This document shows, piece after piece, positions 7,490 through 15,093 of a stretch of DNA of 64,000 nt. The stretch comes from Marmoricola sp. URHB0036. GTDB taxonomy: Bacteria; Actinomycetota; Actinomycetes; Propionibacteriales; Nocardioidaceae. The stretch covers positions 213,873 through 277,872 of the forward strand of contig NZ_AUEP01000006.1 of assembly GCF_000426045.1 (NCBI RefSeq), written 5' to 3'. The translations under genes were made by a program, and so were the position numbers. The notes beneath the pieces are model-generated. The model made no database searches. It was not told where the DNA came from and saw only the letters and a program-made list of their open reading frames with translations. Numbering within the stretch: position 1 is the stretch's first letter; each line of letters begins with the position of its first letter.

Positions 7490-7528
7490 CGGCTCAGTCG
7501 TCTGGCTCAGTCGTCCGGCTCAGTCGTC
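7490..7528. repeat. 3 x 13-bp tandem repeat at the LysR/ohr convergent junction
   Basis: Three copies of YGGCTCAGTCGTC lie at 7490-7502, 7503-7515 and 7516-7528, differing only at the first base. The last copy includes the ohr stop codon (TGA at 7522-7520 on the minus strand), and each unit holds a TGA on that strand. Confidence 0.9.
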
Positions 7529-7942
7529 GGTGACCGTGACCGTGACCTCGATGTTTCCCCGCGTCGCGTTGGAGTAGGGGCACACCTGGTGGGCCTGCTC
7601 GGCCAGCGCGAGTGCCTGGTCGTGCGGGAGGTTCGGTACGACGACCTCCAGGGTGACCTCGAGCTGGTAGCCGCCCTCGCCGTTGGGGCCGATGCCGACC
7701 AGGGCACCGACCGAGGAGTCACCGAGCTCGACCTTGTCCTTGCGGGCAATCGTCTGCAGCGCGGAGTGGAAGCACGCGGCGTACCCGGCGGCGAACAGCT
7801 GCTCCGGGTTCGAGCCTTCGCCGCTGCCACCCATGTCCTTCGGGGCGGCGAGGTCGAGGTCGACCCGGCCGTCCGACGTACGCACGTGGCCGTTGCGGCC
7901 CGCTCCGGTGGACAGGGCCTCGGCGGTGTACAGGGTTTCCAT
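7520..7942 (-). CDS. ohr: Organic hydroperoxide resistance protein Ohr (OsmC/Ohr family)
   Basis: A 140-residue thiol peroxidase that reduces organic and lipid hydroperoxides, normally with lipoyl-dependent reductant. Both catalytic cysteines are visible: the peroxidatic Cys in AACFHSAL (~61) and the resolving Cys in QVCPYSNATRGN (~125), with the Ohr-type spacing. I start at ATG 7942 (METLYTAEALSTG, the family N-terminus). A longer in-frame extension would run through the promoter and into the DinB gene. Upstream there is a SigR-type promoter and an overlapping dyad. No ohrR gene is adjacent. Confidence 0.93.
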   Translation of the reverse strand: METLYTAEALSTGAGRNGHVRTSDGRVDLDLAAPKDMGGSGEGSNPEQLFAAGYAACFHSALQTIARKDKVELGDSSVGALVGIGPNGEGGYQLEVTLEVVVPNLPHDQALALAEQAHQVCPYSNATRGNIEVTVTVTDD

Positions 7943-7978
7943 GGTGCTCCTGGGTCGGTGCGGGATCGTTGCCTTCCT

Positions 7979-8013
7979 CAACCGACAACTCGGTTGCCCC
8001 GCGCGGCTATTCC
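7979..8013 (-). promoter_or_regulatory. SigR-like promoter with overlapping dyad upstream of ohr
   Basis: On the minus strand GGAAT (8013-8009) is followed after 19 bases by GTT (7989-7987), matching the thiol-stress sigma factor SigR/SigH consensus GGAAT-N18/19-GTT. The -10 lies inside an 18-bp dyad CAACCGACAACTCGGTTG (7979-7996; 7-bp arms, 4-bp centre), a plausible repressor site. Start codon is about 37 bases downstream. Confidence 0.6.
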
Positions 8014-8030
8014 TCGGAGCATGACGTCCC

Positions 8031-8588
8031 ATGAGCGCTGACCCCGAGGCCGACCTGCCCACTCCCACGTTCGGCTGGTCGGACATGTGGGCCTCGCCGG
8101 AGGAGGACCCCCGCAGCGAGGGCGGGCCCACGGACGAACGTTCGCTGCTCCTGCGCTACCTGGCCAACTACCGGCTCACCCTGGAGCTGAAGTGCTCCGG
8201 GCTCGACGCCGACCAGCTCGCCCGACGCTCGGTGCCGCCGTCGAGCATGTCGCTCCTCGGACTGGTGCGACACCTGGCGACCGTCGAGCAGTACTGGTTC
8301 CGCGTCGCCCTGGCCGGCGAGGAGGTCGAGCGCCTCTACCGCGGCGAGGGGAACGACGAGTTCGACGACGCGGTCGGCGACCCGGCCTGCGTCGACGCCG
8401 CCTGGACGCACTGGCGAGCCGAGATCGCGAACGCCGACGACTACGTCGACAGCCACGACCTCGACACCACCGGGCCCGAGGGCGACACGCTGCGCGAGGT
8501 GCTGCTGCACATGATCGAGGAGTACGCCCGGCACTGCGGCCACGCCGACCTCCTCCGCGAGCGGATCGACGGCCGGATCGGCCAGTAG
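8031..8588 (+). CDS. DinB/DUF664 family putative metal-dependent thiol-transferase-fold protein
   Basis: A 185-residue four-helix-bundle protein. The DinB metal triad is visible: His in VRHLATVEQYW (~82) and the paired His of HMIEEYARHCGHADLLRE (~161 and ~165/168). The N-terminal 45 residues carry a TFGWSDMW segment typical of this actinobacterial DUF664 subgroup. Members are related to bacillithiol/mycothiol S-transferases, but the substrate here cannot be told. It is divergent from ohr and shares the intergenic region with it, so it may also respond to thiol or peroxide stress (inference). The next gene starts 47 bases downstream on the same strand. Confidence 0.85.
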   Translation: MSADPEADLPTPTFGWSDMWASPEEDPRSEGGPTDERSLLLRYLANYRLTLELKCSGLDADQLARRSVPPSSMSLLGLVRHLATVEQYWFRVALAGEEVERLYRGEGNDEFDDAVGDPACVDAAWTHWRAEIANADDYVDSHDLDTTGPEGDTLREVLLHMIEEYARHCGHADLLRERIDGRIGQ

Positions 8589-8635
8589 ACCGCGCAGTGG
8601 CAACGCGCAGCAGCGGGATACGGCAGGCTGGGCGG

Positions 8636-10402
8636 GTGTTCCACATCGGAGTCGACCTCGCCTGGGGGACCAAGCGACCCACCGGGCTGGCCGTGCTCGA
8701 CGAGTCCGGTCGGCTGGTGCACGTCTCGACCGTGCACACCGACGAGGAGATCGAGACCGCCCTGTCGCCGTACGTCGAGGGCGACTGCCTCGTCGCCATC
8801 GACGCCCCGCTGATCGTGCGCAACGAGACCGGCAACCGGCCAGCCGAGGCCGCCCTGAACAAGGACTTCGCGAAGTTCGACGCCGGCGCCCACCCGTCCA
8901 ACACCGGCAAGCCGGAGTTCAGCGGCACCCCGCGAGGCGCTGCGCTGTGCCAGGCCCTCGGGCTCGACATGAACCCTCGTTCGGGTCGCGCCCGGCGCGC
9001 GATCGAGGTCTACCCGCACCCGGCGACGGTGGCGCTGTTCGGCCTCGGCCGGACGCTGAAGTACAAGCACAAGACCGGTCGCGACCTCGACCTGCTGCGC
9101 ACCGAGCTGCTCGCGCTGATGGGGTTCCTCGAGGGACTGGGGAACGCCGACCCCGCCATGGTGCTCGACGGTGAGAGCTGGCTCGAGCTGCGCCGCCAGG
9201 TCGAGACCGCGACCCGCAAGAGCGAGCTGCGGGTCGCGGAGGACCAGGTCGATGCCGTCATCTGCGCGTACGTCGCGATGTTCGCTGCCAGGCGCCCGGA
9301 GGCGACCACGACCTACGGCGACCTCGAGACCGGCTACATCGTCACGCCCACGCTGCCGCCAGGGCTGACACCCAGCCCTCGGGCGCCGAGGCCTGCGGTG
9401 GTGCCGGTCGAGCCGGTCGAGCCGGTCGACCCGGTGCGTGAGTACGCCCTCGACCACCCGGCACGCGTCGCCGCCGGCGAGCAGTTCCTCGCGCTGGTGA
9501 CGGGCATCCTCGACGACGCCGGCATCAACTACCTCTCGGTCACGGGTCGCACCAAGACGGTGGCGTCGTACGCCGAGAAGGTGCGCCGTACCAAGGACGG
9601 TGTGCCGCTCTACTCCGATCCTCGCAAGGAGATCACCGACACCATCGGGATCCGCGTGATCACCTACGTGCACAGCGATGTCTCGGCGGTGGCCGACCTG
9701 CTGCACGACCAGGTCGTCGTGCACGACGACCGCGACATGGGCCGCGAGACGGCGCAGGAAGGACGCTTCGGCTACGCCAGCCGGCACCTGCTGATCGGCC
9801 TCGACGCCGCCCGCGAGGGGCACGCGTCGTACGAGCTGCTGCGGGGCCGGAGCGCGCAGGTGCAGGTGCGCACCGTGCTCCAGCACGCGTGGGCGGAGTT
9901 CGAGCACGACATCCGCTACAAGGGCACCATGCCCGACGAGCACGCTCGCGACTTCGACCGGCGGTTCACCCTGGCGGCCGGGCTGCTCGAGCTCGCCGAC
10001 CAGGAGTTCTCCACCATCCGGGACACCCTGCGCGCCTCGGCCAGCCCGGCCGAGCCGGACCTCGCCGACGAGGACCCGCGCATCGACCCGCGCGAGCTGG
10101 CGGCCTTCCTGGCCGGGCAGTACGCCGAGGCCGGCTGGTCGCGCACCGACCACTACGCCTGGATCTCCGGTCTCCTGCTCGAGCTCGGGATCACCGGGCT
10201 GGACGAGCTCGGCGAGGTGCTGCGCAGCGGCGACGAGGAGCGGATCCGCGACCGGATGGGCTACCACTACCCGCCAGGGGCGGTACGCCGGCTCGACGAC
10301 GCCCTGCTCGCGGCGTACGGATCGTCGTACGTCGGACTGAGTGGGAACGCCCACCGCCGCGGTGCGCTCGAGGCTCGGCTGGAGAAGCTGAACGGCGGGT
10401 GA
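8636..10402 (+). CDS. DUF429 - RelA/SpoT synthetase domain fusion protein
   Basis: A 588-residue protein beginning at GTG 8636; a longer frame upstream is a shadow of DinB. Residues 1 to ~235 match DUF429, a predicted RNase H-fold domain (IGVDLAWG at 4-11, VAIDAPLIV, EVYPHPA, EDQVDAVICAYVA). A Pro-Val/Glu repeat linker at ~256-266 leads to a RelA/SpoT alarmone synthetase domain (~275-470). Its motifs are GRTKTVASYAEKVRR (~303), DTIGIRVI, GYASRH (~378) and AQVQVRTVLQHAW (~410). No HD hydrolase, TGS or ACT domain is present. The last ~110 residues are an extra helical domain. It may make (p)ppGpp-like nucleotides, or modify RNA as toxic small alarmone synthetases do; the DUF429 part may supply a nuclease activity. 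Confidence 0.88.
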   Translation: MFHIGVDLAWGTKRPTGLAVLDESGRLVHVSTVHTDEEIETALSPYVEGDCLVAIDAPLIVRNETGNRPAEAALNKDFAKFDAGAHPSNTGKPEFSGTPRGAALCQALGLDMNPRSGRARRAIEVYPHPATVALFGLGRTLKYKHKTGRDLDLLRTELLALMGFLEGLGNADPAMVLDGESWLELRRQVETATRKSELRVAEDQVDAVICAYVAMFAARRPEATTTYGDLETGYIVTPTLPPGLTPSPRAPRPAVVPVEPVEPVDPVREYALDHPARVAAGEQFLALVTGILDDAGINYLSVTGRTKTVASYAEKVRRTKDGVPLYSDPRKEITDTIGIRVITYVHSDVSAVADLLHDQVVVHDDRDMGRETAQEGRFGYASRHLLIGLDAAREGHASYELLRGRSAQVQVRTVLQHAWAEFEHDIRYKGTMPDEHARDFDRRFTLAAGLLELADQEFSTIRDTLRASASPAEPDLADEDPRIDPRELAAFLAGQYAEAGWSRTDHYAWISGLLLELGITGLDELGEVLRSGDEERIRDRMGYHYPPGAVRRLDDALLAAYGSSYVGLSGNAHRRGALEARLEKLNGG

Positions 10403-10405
10403 CTC

Positions 10406-11158
10406 TCAGTCGGCCACGTCGACGTGGACGTGGTCGCGGTGCTCGAGGATGCGCACGGTGGCCCTGGACCGCCCCGACGTGCTCACCCGGTAGTCACGCC
10501 ACCCCTCCCCGGCCCGTCGTGCCGTCCAGATGCGCGCGTCGAAGATGACGGTGTTGATCTCGAGCCGTTCGGCGTTGGCGACGAGGTACTGCGCGATCGC
10601 CCAGCCCCTGGCCTTGTTGCGCGGCGAGATCGGGCGCACGAACACGTCGACGGCGCGGCCCTCGTAGTGCGCCGATCCCGGCATGTGCCCCGATCGGACG
10701 CCACCCGGCGCGAAGCCTCCGTCCGGCAGGTGACCGAAGGCCTGGTCGAGGTCCAGCCGCACGCGCTCCGCCCGGTGGGTCAGGCCGTGGCGATCCAGAC
10801 GATCCGACTCGGTCTCGTCGGCGCCACCGTGGGTGCAGGTCAAGGCGTGCCTCGCCCGGCCGGTGAGGGCCGAGGCGACCGCCCCGGCGTCGGCGGCGGA
10901 GAGCCCTGCCCCACGGGCCACGGCCGTCGAGGTCGCCGGCAACGACAGCCCCGACCGCACGGAGCGGGCCGAGACGCCGGCCGCCGACTCGGCCTGCGCG
11001 GTCGTGAGGTCGACCGTCCGGTCACCCACGGTCACCTCACACTCCGGCGCACCGGTGAGGCCGCGGACAGCCACGACCACGAGCAGGGCGACCGCCACCA
11101 GCGCCAGGGCTGCCGCGACGAGTGCCGGGCGCCGTCGTGGGTCGTGCCGCAGGTCCAT
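10406..11158 (-). CDS. Membrane-anchored M15-like (ARB-07466-type) putative zinc peptidase
   Basis: A 250-residue protein with an N-terminal signal anchor (about 12-32, after MDLRHDPRRRP). I start at ATG 11158; an in-frame start at 11227 overlaps the divergent GlsB promoter. The C-terminal half resembles the ARB-07466-like/LAS domain: the SAHYEGRAVDVFV segment (~163-175) supplies a His and Asp like the SxHxxGxAxD motif of D-Ala-D-Ala peptidases, and HRDHVHVDV at the end supplies the HxH. These are the expected zinc ligands. A Cys pair flanks the mid region. Wall peptide cleavage outside the membrane is plausible but unproven. It is convergent with the DUF429-RelA gene, 3 bases apart. Confidence 0.6.
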   Translation of the reverse strand: MDLRHDPRRRPALVAAALALVAVALLVVVAVRGLTGAPECEVTVGDRTVDLTTAQAESAAGVSARSVRSGLSLPATSTAVARGAGLSAADAGAVASALTGRARHALTCTHGGADETESDRLDRHGLTHRAERVRLDLDQAFGHLPDGGFAPGGVRSGHMPGSAHYEGRAVDVFVRPISPRNKARGWAIAQYLVANAERLEINTVIFDARIWTARRAGEGWRDYRVSTSGRSRATVRILEHRDHVHVDVAD

Positions 11159-11246
11159 CGGATCAGTCTCCGGACCGCGACCAAGGCTCGCCCCAACCAC
11201 CCCACCGTTACCGTTGAGGCACACCACTCACAGGAGGTCAGCGGTC

Positions 11247-11519
11247 ATGATCGGTTTCCTTGTCGCGGGACTCATCATCGGAGCGCTCGCACGTCTCTTC
11301 AAGCCGGGTCGGCAGAACCTCGGCCTGCTGGCCACGCTCGGTCTCGGACTCGTCGGCTCCCTCATCGGCGGCACCATCGCCTGGCTGATCGGCACCGGCA
11401 GCATCTGGGAGCTCAACGTGCTCGGCTTCGTGCTCGCCGTGGTCGCCTCCGTGCTGCTCGTCGGCACCGCTGAGGCCGTCACCGGTGGGGACCGGCACAA
11501 GCGGCTGACCTCAGGCTGA
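11247..11519 (+). CDS. GlsB/YeaQ/YmgE-family stress membrane protein
   Basis: A 90-residue protein (ATG 11247, CAGGAGG at 11231) with three membrane helices and the Gly-rich transglycosylase-associated family pattern: GFLVAGLIIGALARLFKPG, then LGLVGSLIGGTIAW, then VLAVVASVLLVG. The short loop LARLFKPGRQNLG is the family signature. Members are general-stress or acid-response inner-membrane proteins with no known activity. Its stop codon lies in a 3 x 11-bp tandem repeat. Confidence 0.85.
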   Translation: MIGFLVAGLIIGALARLFKPGRQNLGLLATLGLGLVGSLIGGTIAWLIGTGSIWELNVLGFVLAVVASVLLVGTAEAVTGGDRHKRLTSG

Positions 11520-11535
11520 CCTCAGGCTGACCTCA
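11503..11535. repeat. 3 x 11-bp tandem repeat across the GlsB stop codon
   Basis: Three perfect copies of GGCTGACCTCA at 11503-11513, 11514-11524 and 11525-11535. The GlsB gene ends (TGA 11517-11519) inside copy two, and the convergent VOC gene ends inside copy three at 11533. Each unit carries a TGA. Confidence 0.92.
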
Positions 11536-11895
11536 ACCCCCGTCGACGAGGTCGACGAGGCAGACGCAGAACTCGTTGCCCTCGGGGTCGCGCAGCACGA
11601 CGTAGGTGTCCTCGGGGTCGTCGTCGCGGCGTACCCACTCGGCGCCGAGGGCGCGCAGCCGTTCGACCTGCGCGTCCACGTCGTCGCTGTAGAGGTCGAG
11701 GTGCATCTGGTCACGCGCCGACACCGGGGACGACGCAACCTGGAGCGAGAGGTTGACCCGCTCGCCGCGCAGGACCCGGAAGTCGTCGCCCGGCTCGCGG
11801 CGGCTGGGCACCAACCCCAACGCAGCGCTCCAGAAGTCCGTCATCACCTCGATGTCGGCGCAGTTGACCACGGTGCTCCCCAGCCGGATTCCCAT
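11533..11895 (-). CDS. VOC (glyoxalase/bleomycin resistance) superfamily protein
   Basis: A 120-residue beta-alpha-beta-beta-beta metalloprotein-fold protein. I start at the internal Met (MGIRLGSTVVNCADIEVM) at 11895. The VOC halves are visible: the first from GSTVVNCADIEVMTDFWSAALGL, the second from MHLDLYSDDVDAQVERLRALG to VVLRDPEGNEFCVC. The DPEGNEF motif is the typical ending of actinobacterial VOC proteins and carries a potential metal-binding Glu; the His of QMHLDL is the other candidate. The substrate cannot be told. Neighbours give no pathway hint. Confidence 0.85.
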   Translation of the reverse strand: MGIRLGSTVVNCADIEVMTDFWSAALGLVPSRREPGDDFRVLRGERVNLSLQVASSPVSARDQMHLDLYSDDVDAQVERLRALGAEWVRRDDDPEDTYVVLRDPEGNEFCVCLVDLVDGG

Positions 11896-11950
11896 GAGCG
11901 CACGCTGCCACATCCCGGCGGCAGCGTGCCGCCCGATGTGACCGCGCAGC

Positions 11951-12541
11951 TCAGGGGTGCAACCAGGGCCGGTAGACGAGCTCCTGGATCCCGCCGTCGA
12001 ACGTGTGGGTCTCGATGAGCTCCAGGTCGAAGTCGGCGGCGTCCCGGAAGAGCGGGTGGGCTCCGGTCTGGCCGGTGATCACCGGGAAGACGGTGAGCTG
12101 GAGGCGGTCGACCAGGCCGGCGTCCAGCAGTGACCGGTTCATCGACACGCTGCCGTGCGACCGCAACGGTACGTCGGACTCCTCCTTGAGCCGGGCGACG
12201 ACGTCGACGGCGTCACCCGCCGCCAAGGTCGCGTGGGACCAGTCGAGAGGCGCCTCCAGGCTGGCCGACACCACGGTTGCCGGCAGCCGACGCATCTGGG
12301 CCAGCCAGGGGTCCCCCGCCTTGTCGGCCTCGGCACTCGACCCCAGCATGCGTTCGAGCTGGAGGAACAGTCGGTAGGTGTTGGCGCCGAAGACCATCCG
12401 CTGCTCCTCGTCGTACAACGCGAGGCGGTGGTCGAGCAGCTCGGCGCTCTGCTTGTCCCAGTACCCGCCCCAGGTGCCGGGTCGCGGGGCGCCGAAGCCG
12501 TCGACGGTGGAGAAGAGGTCGGCGGTGTAGGTGGCGGTCAT
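11951..12541 (-). CDS. Dihydrofolate reductase-family (RibD C-terminal-like) protein
   Basis: A 196-residue protein of the RibD_C/DHFR-like family common in actinobacteria. The start MTATYTADLFSTVDGFG is typical, and residues RMVFGANTYRLFLQ, VPLRSHGSVSMNRSLLDAGLVDRLQL and FPVITGQTGAHPLF match conserved family blocks that shape an NADPH site. The usual GGG nucleotide loop is replaced by SHGS, so activity may differ from true RibD reductases. No riboflavin genes are nearby. It is separated from the next minus-strand gene by 45 bases, which may hold its promoter or lie within one transcript with the 12.6-13.8 kb operon. Confidence 0.8.
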   Translation of the reverse strand: MTATYTADLFSTVDGFGAPRPGTWGGYWDKQSAELLDHRLALYDEEQRMVFGANTYRLFLQLERMLGSSAEADKAGDPWLAQMRRLPATVVSASLEAPLDWSHATLAAGDAVDVVARLKEESDVPLRSHGSVSMNRSLLDAGLVDRLQLTVFPVITGQTGAHPLFRDAADFDLELIETHTFDGGIQELVYRPWLHP

Positions 12542-12586
12542 GGTGTTCTCCTCGGTGAAGGGTCGTTCGGACCAGGTGCGTGTCTC

Positions 12587-12790
12587 TCAGACACGTCGCG
12601 GGTCCTGTCCTGCTTCCTTGACGAGCCGGTCGCCGGGCTCGAGCTGCTTGAAGAGATCACGGCTCACGCGGATCTTGTCCTCGTGGCCGTCATCGTGCCG
12701 GATCGTCACGCGCCGGTAGAGGTTCGACCCGTCCAGCAGGGCGCGGGACTTCTTCACCACCACCGCGGTCCACGCGGTCGCGTCGCTCAT
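12587..12790 (-). CDS. Small conserved protein (DUF7489-like), 67 aa
   Basis: The start ATG (12790) overlaps the stop of the upstream membrane gene by 4 bases, so translation is coupled. The sequence VVVKKSRALLDGSNLYRRV, then an Arg/Asp-rich strand and LFKQLEPGDRLVKEAGQDP looks like a single small beta domain. It resembles small actinobacterial DUF7489-type proteins in which a strand-rich core is followed by a conserved basic-acidic motif. No catalytic residues are evident. Function unknown; it is the third gene of a three-gene operon. Confidence 0.6.
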   Translation of the reverse strand: MSDATAWTAVVVKKSRALLDGSNLYRRVTIRHDDGHEDKIRVSRDLFKQLEPGDRLVKEAGQDPRRV

Positions 12791-13467
12791 GAGTTCCTCC
12801 AGGTCGGTGTCGGGGCCATCTCGGAGTGGTGCTGCTGCGTCGCGCGCAGGATCGACCGGCCGAGCACGGCGAACCAGATCACGTTGACGGCACCGATGGA
12901 GGCGACGGCGCCCCAACCGTTGGCGGCATAGAACCGTGCGGCATCCATGCCGAAGAAGAGCGACGGCACCAGCGCCAGGTTGAGCAGGGCGAGCACCATG
13001 CTCCCGGTGAGCACCCGGCTCGAGAAGAGCTGCCGGGCATTCGGGGCCGCCGCCAGTCCGAGCAGGAACACCGCGACCAGGACCCGGGCGATCGGGCCGT
13101 GCAGCATGACCATGCCGGCGGCCAGCGGGCCGTCGAGAGTCGGGTCGAGCCCGGCGTCGGGGTGCTGCAGGATCGTGCCGACCTCCAGGGACGCGGCCAC
13201 CAGCGTGACGGTGACGTAGATGTTCAGAGCGGTGACCGCCAGCTCGCCGGCCAGCCCGGCATCGCCGTTCGGGCCGCGCAGGAGCCGCCCGAGGCCGACC
13301 GAGAAGGCCAGCAGCGCGGTGAAGGTCGCGAGCAGGAGCAGGTTGCGCAGCAGGACGTTCGACGAGGGTGGTGGGCCGGAGTAGACGAAGTAGAGCCCGA
13401 CCATGACCACCGAGAGCAGGCCGCCGCCGAGGGCAGCCCATCCGGTGACGCGACGCTCGGCGCTCAT
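12787..13467 (-). CDS. Six-helix integral membrane protein of unknown function
   Basis: A 226-residue protein starting at ATG 13467, overlapping the upstream 2TM gene by 4 bases. About six hydrophobic segments are visible: 10-28, 40-58, 76-96, 116-137, 147-166 and 180-200. The soluble loops are short and there is no recognised motif or signal peptide. It ends in a polar tail rich in Gln, His and Thr. Middle gene of a coupled three-gene operon (2TM protein, this protein, DUF7489-like), divergent from the two-component system at 13.95 kb, which may control it. Confidence 0.65.
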   Translation of the reverse strand: MSAERRVTGWAALGGGLLSVVMVGLYFVYSGPPPSSNVLLRNLLLLATFTALLAFSVGLGRLLRGPNGDAGLAGELAVTALNIYVTVTLVAASLEVGTILQHPDAGLDPTLDGPLAAGMVMLHGPIARVLVAVFLLGLAAAPNARQLFSSRVLTGSMVLALLNLALVPSLFFGMDAARFYAANGWGAVASIGAVNVIWFAVLGRSILRATQQHHSEMAPTPTWRNS

Positions 13468-13823
13468 CGGCCGGCCTCCGGCTCCGCGTGGGCTCGGGTC
13501 CACCAGCGGTGCCAGTGCTGCACAGCGGTCAGCCCCGCGACTGCGGCGGCGGCCGGCGCCGTGGTCCAGAGCCACCACGGCGAGTCGAGATGAGTCGTGA
13601 CCAGGCCGATCATCAGCCAGACGACGACCTGCACGAGGGTGAGGACGAGCCCGAGGTACGCGACGACCGAGCGGGCGACCAGGAGCCGGCGCTCGAGCAC
13701 GTCGGCCGCCGGGTCGACCGGACCGAAGATCTCCTCGAGCAGTGGACGGGAACGGACAGCGGACGGCCGAGGCGTGCTGCCTCGTACGCCGTAGCTGTTG
13801 ACGGGTTGTGTGGTGGGATTCAT
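13464..13823 (-). CDS. 2TM-domain-like membrane protein
   Basis: A 119-residue protein. I use ATG 13823; the longer in-frame start runs into the divergent promoter. Residues 1-45 are soluble and basic, then two hydrophobic helices follow (about 52-75, LVVARSVVAYLGLVLTLVQVV; 80-103, ending in AAVAGLTAVQHW), and a short charged tail with WHRWW. The arrangement of two helices joined by a tight loop resembles the 2TM domain found near two-component systems. First gene of the operon running to 12587, 130 bases from the divergent histidine kinase. Confidence 0.6.
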   Translation of the reverse strand: MNPTTQPVNSYGVRGSTPRPSAVRSRPLLEEIFGPVDPAADVLERRLLVARSVVAYLGLVLTLVQVVVWLMIGLVTTHLDSPWWLWTTAPAAAAVAGLTAVQHWHRWWTRAHAEPEAGR

Positions 13824-13953
13824 GGCTCCAAGACAACTGCCGCGAGCACCCCGTCCGCGTCGCCCGACCTGCCATTTTCCCGCGACCTTCGTCGGACGGA
13901 GGTCAACCATTCGGGGGACTCGCGAACCGTCCCACGCACGTAGAGTCGCCCGG

Positions 13954-15093
13954 GTGAGTGCTGCGAGCGGTGCGGACTGGCGACGCGCGGCTCGTTCGGC
14001 GGTCGTCGTCCTGGCCGCCTATGCGGGCGGGCTGCTGCTGCTCTACACCGTGCTCGAGCAGGGGCCAACCGGGATCTGGCGCACCGTCGACGTGCTCGTC
14101 GGTGCAGCCGCCTGCCTGCTCCTCGTGGCGCGACATCGCGCACCCCTTGCCGTAGGAGTGACGCTCGCCGTCGCCGCTGCGTTCGTCGCGACGGCAGGCG
14201 TGGCGAACATGGTGGCGCTGTACTTCGTCGCGAGGTACCGCTCCCTGCCGATCGCGGTGAGCCTGGCCGTGGCGAACGTGCTGGCCGGCTGCGTGTTCTG
14301 GCTGGTGTATCCCGACAACATGGGGCTCTCGGTCACCCTGACCGTGAACGTGGCGATCGCCGCAGCGGTCACCGCCTGGGGAGCCCTGCTCCAGTCACGG
14401 GACGCCCTGGTGGCTGCCTACCGGGAACGCGCCGAGCAGGCCGAGGCGGAACGGAACCTCCGCGAGGAGCACATCCGAGCCACCGAGCGCACCCGCATCG
14501 CCAGGGAGATGCACGACGTGGTGGCGCACCGGATCTCGCTCGTCGCGCTGCACGCGGGCGGGCTCGAGGTCTCGCCGGGGCACGACCAGGACGGCATCGG
14601 TGAGGCAGCCGCTCTCATCCGCAGCTCGGCGGTGCAGGCCCTCGACGAGCTGCGCGCGGCGATCGGCGTGCTGCGTGAGGGCGAGCCGCGAACTCTGGAG
14701 CAGCCAGGGCTCGATCGTCTCGACGACCTGGTCGAACAGGCCCGAAGCGCCGGTCAACAGGTCGTGCTCGACCTCGACCCGGCGCTGGACTCCTCGGGTC
14801 CGGCCGCGTCCGGCACGCTCGGTCGCGATGTCTACCGCATCGTGCAGGAGGGTCTGACCAATGCCCGCAAGCACGCCCCAGGGGAGTCTGTGCGGGTCAG
14901 CGTTGCTCGCACGGGCGAGGACATCGAGGTCGACGTGGTCAACCGCTGCGCCACCGTCTCACTCGGCGTACCCGGCTCGAGCAGCGGCCTGATCGGCCTG
15001 GTGGAGCGAGCCACCCTGGCCGGTGGGCGCCTCACCCACGGCACCACCGCGGACGGCGAGTTCGTGCTGAGGGCGTGGTTGCCGTGGCCGTGA
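13954..15093 (+). CDS. NarL-type sensor histidine kinase
   Basis: A 379-residue kinase starting at GTG 13954; an upstream in-frame start at 13798 would overlap the divergent gene. Residues ~15-150 contain about five membrane helices with almost no extracellular loop, so it probably senses a membrane signal. A coiled-coil stretch (RERAEQAEAERNLREEHI) leads to the HisKA_3 box ERTRIAREMHDVVAHRISL, with phosphoacceptor His near residue 188. The HATPase_c domain has the N-box around VQEGLTNARKHAPG and a G-rich GLIGLVERA loop. It overlaps its response regulator by GTGA and shares a promoter region with the 2TM operon. Confidence 0.9.
   Translation: MSAASGADWRRAARSAVVVLAAYAGGLLLLYTVLEQGPTGIWRTVDVLVGAAACLLLVARHRAPLAVGVTLAVAAAFVATAGVANMVALYFVARYRSLPIAVSLAVANVLAGCVFWLVYPDNMGLSVTLTVNVAIAAAVTAWGALLQSRDALVAAYRERAEQAEAERNLREEHIRATERTRIAREMHDVVAHRISLVALHAGGLEVSPGHDQDGIGEAAALIRSSAVQALDELRAAIGVLREGEPRTLEQPGLDRLDDLVEQARSAGQQVVLDLDPALDSSGPAASGTLGRDVYRIVQEGLTNARKHAPGESVRVSVARTGEDIEVDVVNRCATVSLGVPGSSSGLIGLVERATLAGGRLTHGTTADGEFVLRAWLPWP

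Noticed and set aside
8087..8635. Possible N-terminal extension of the DUF429-RelA protein
   Set aside because: It is an out-of-frame shadow of DinB; the family N-terminus begins at GTG 8636.
9404..9435. Short direct repeats GGTCGAGCC
   Set aside because: They encode the PVEPVEPVDPV linker between the DUF429 and RelA/SpoT domains.
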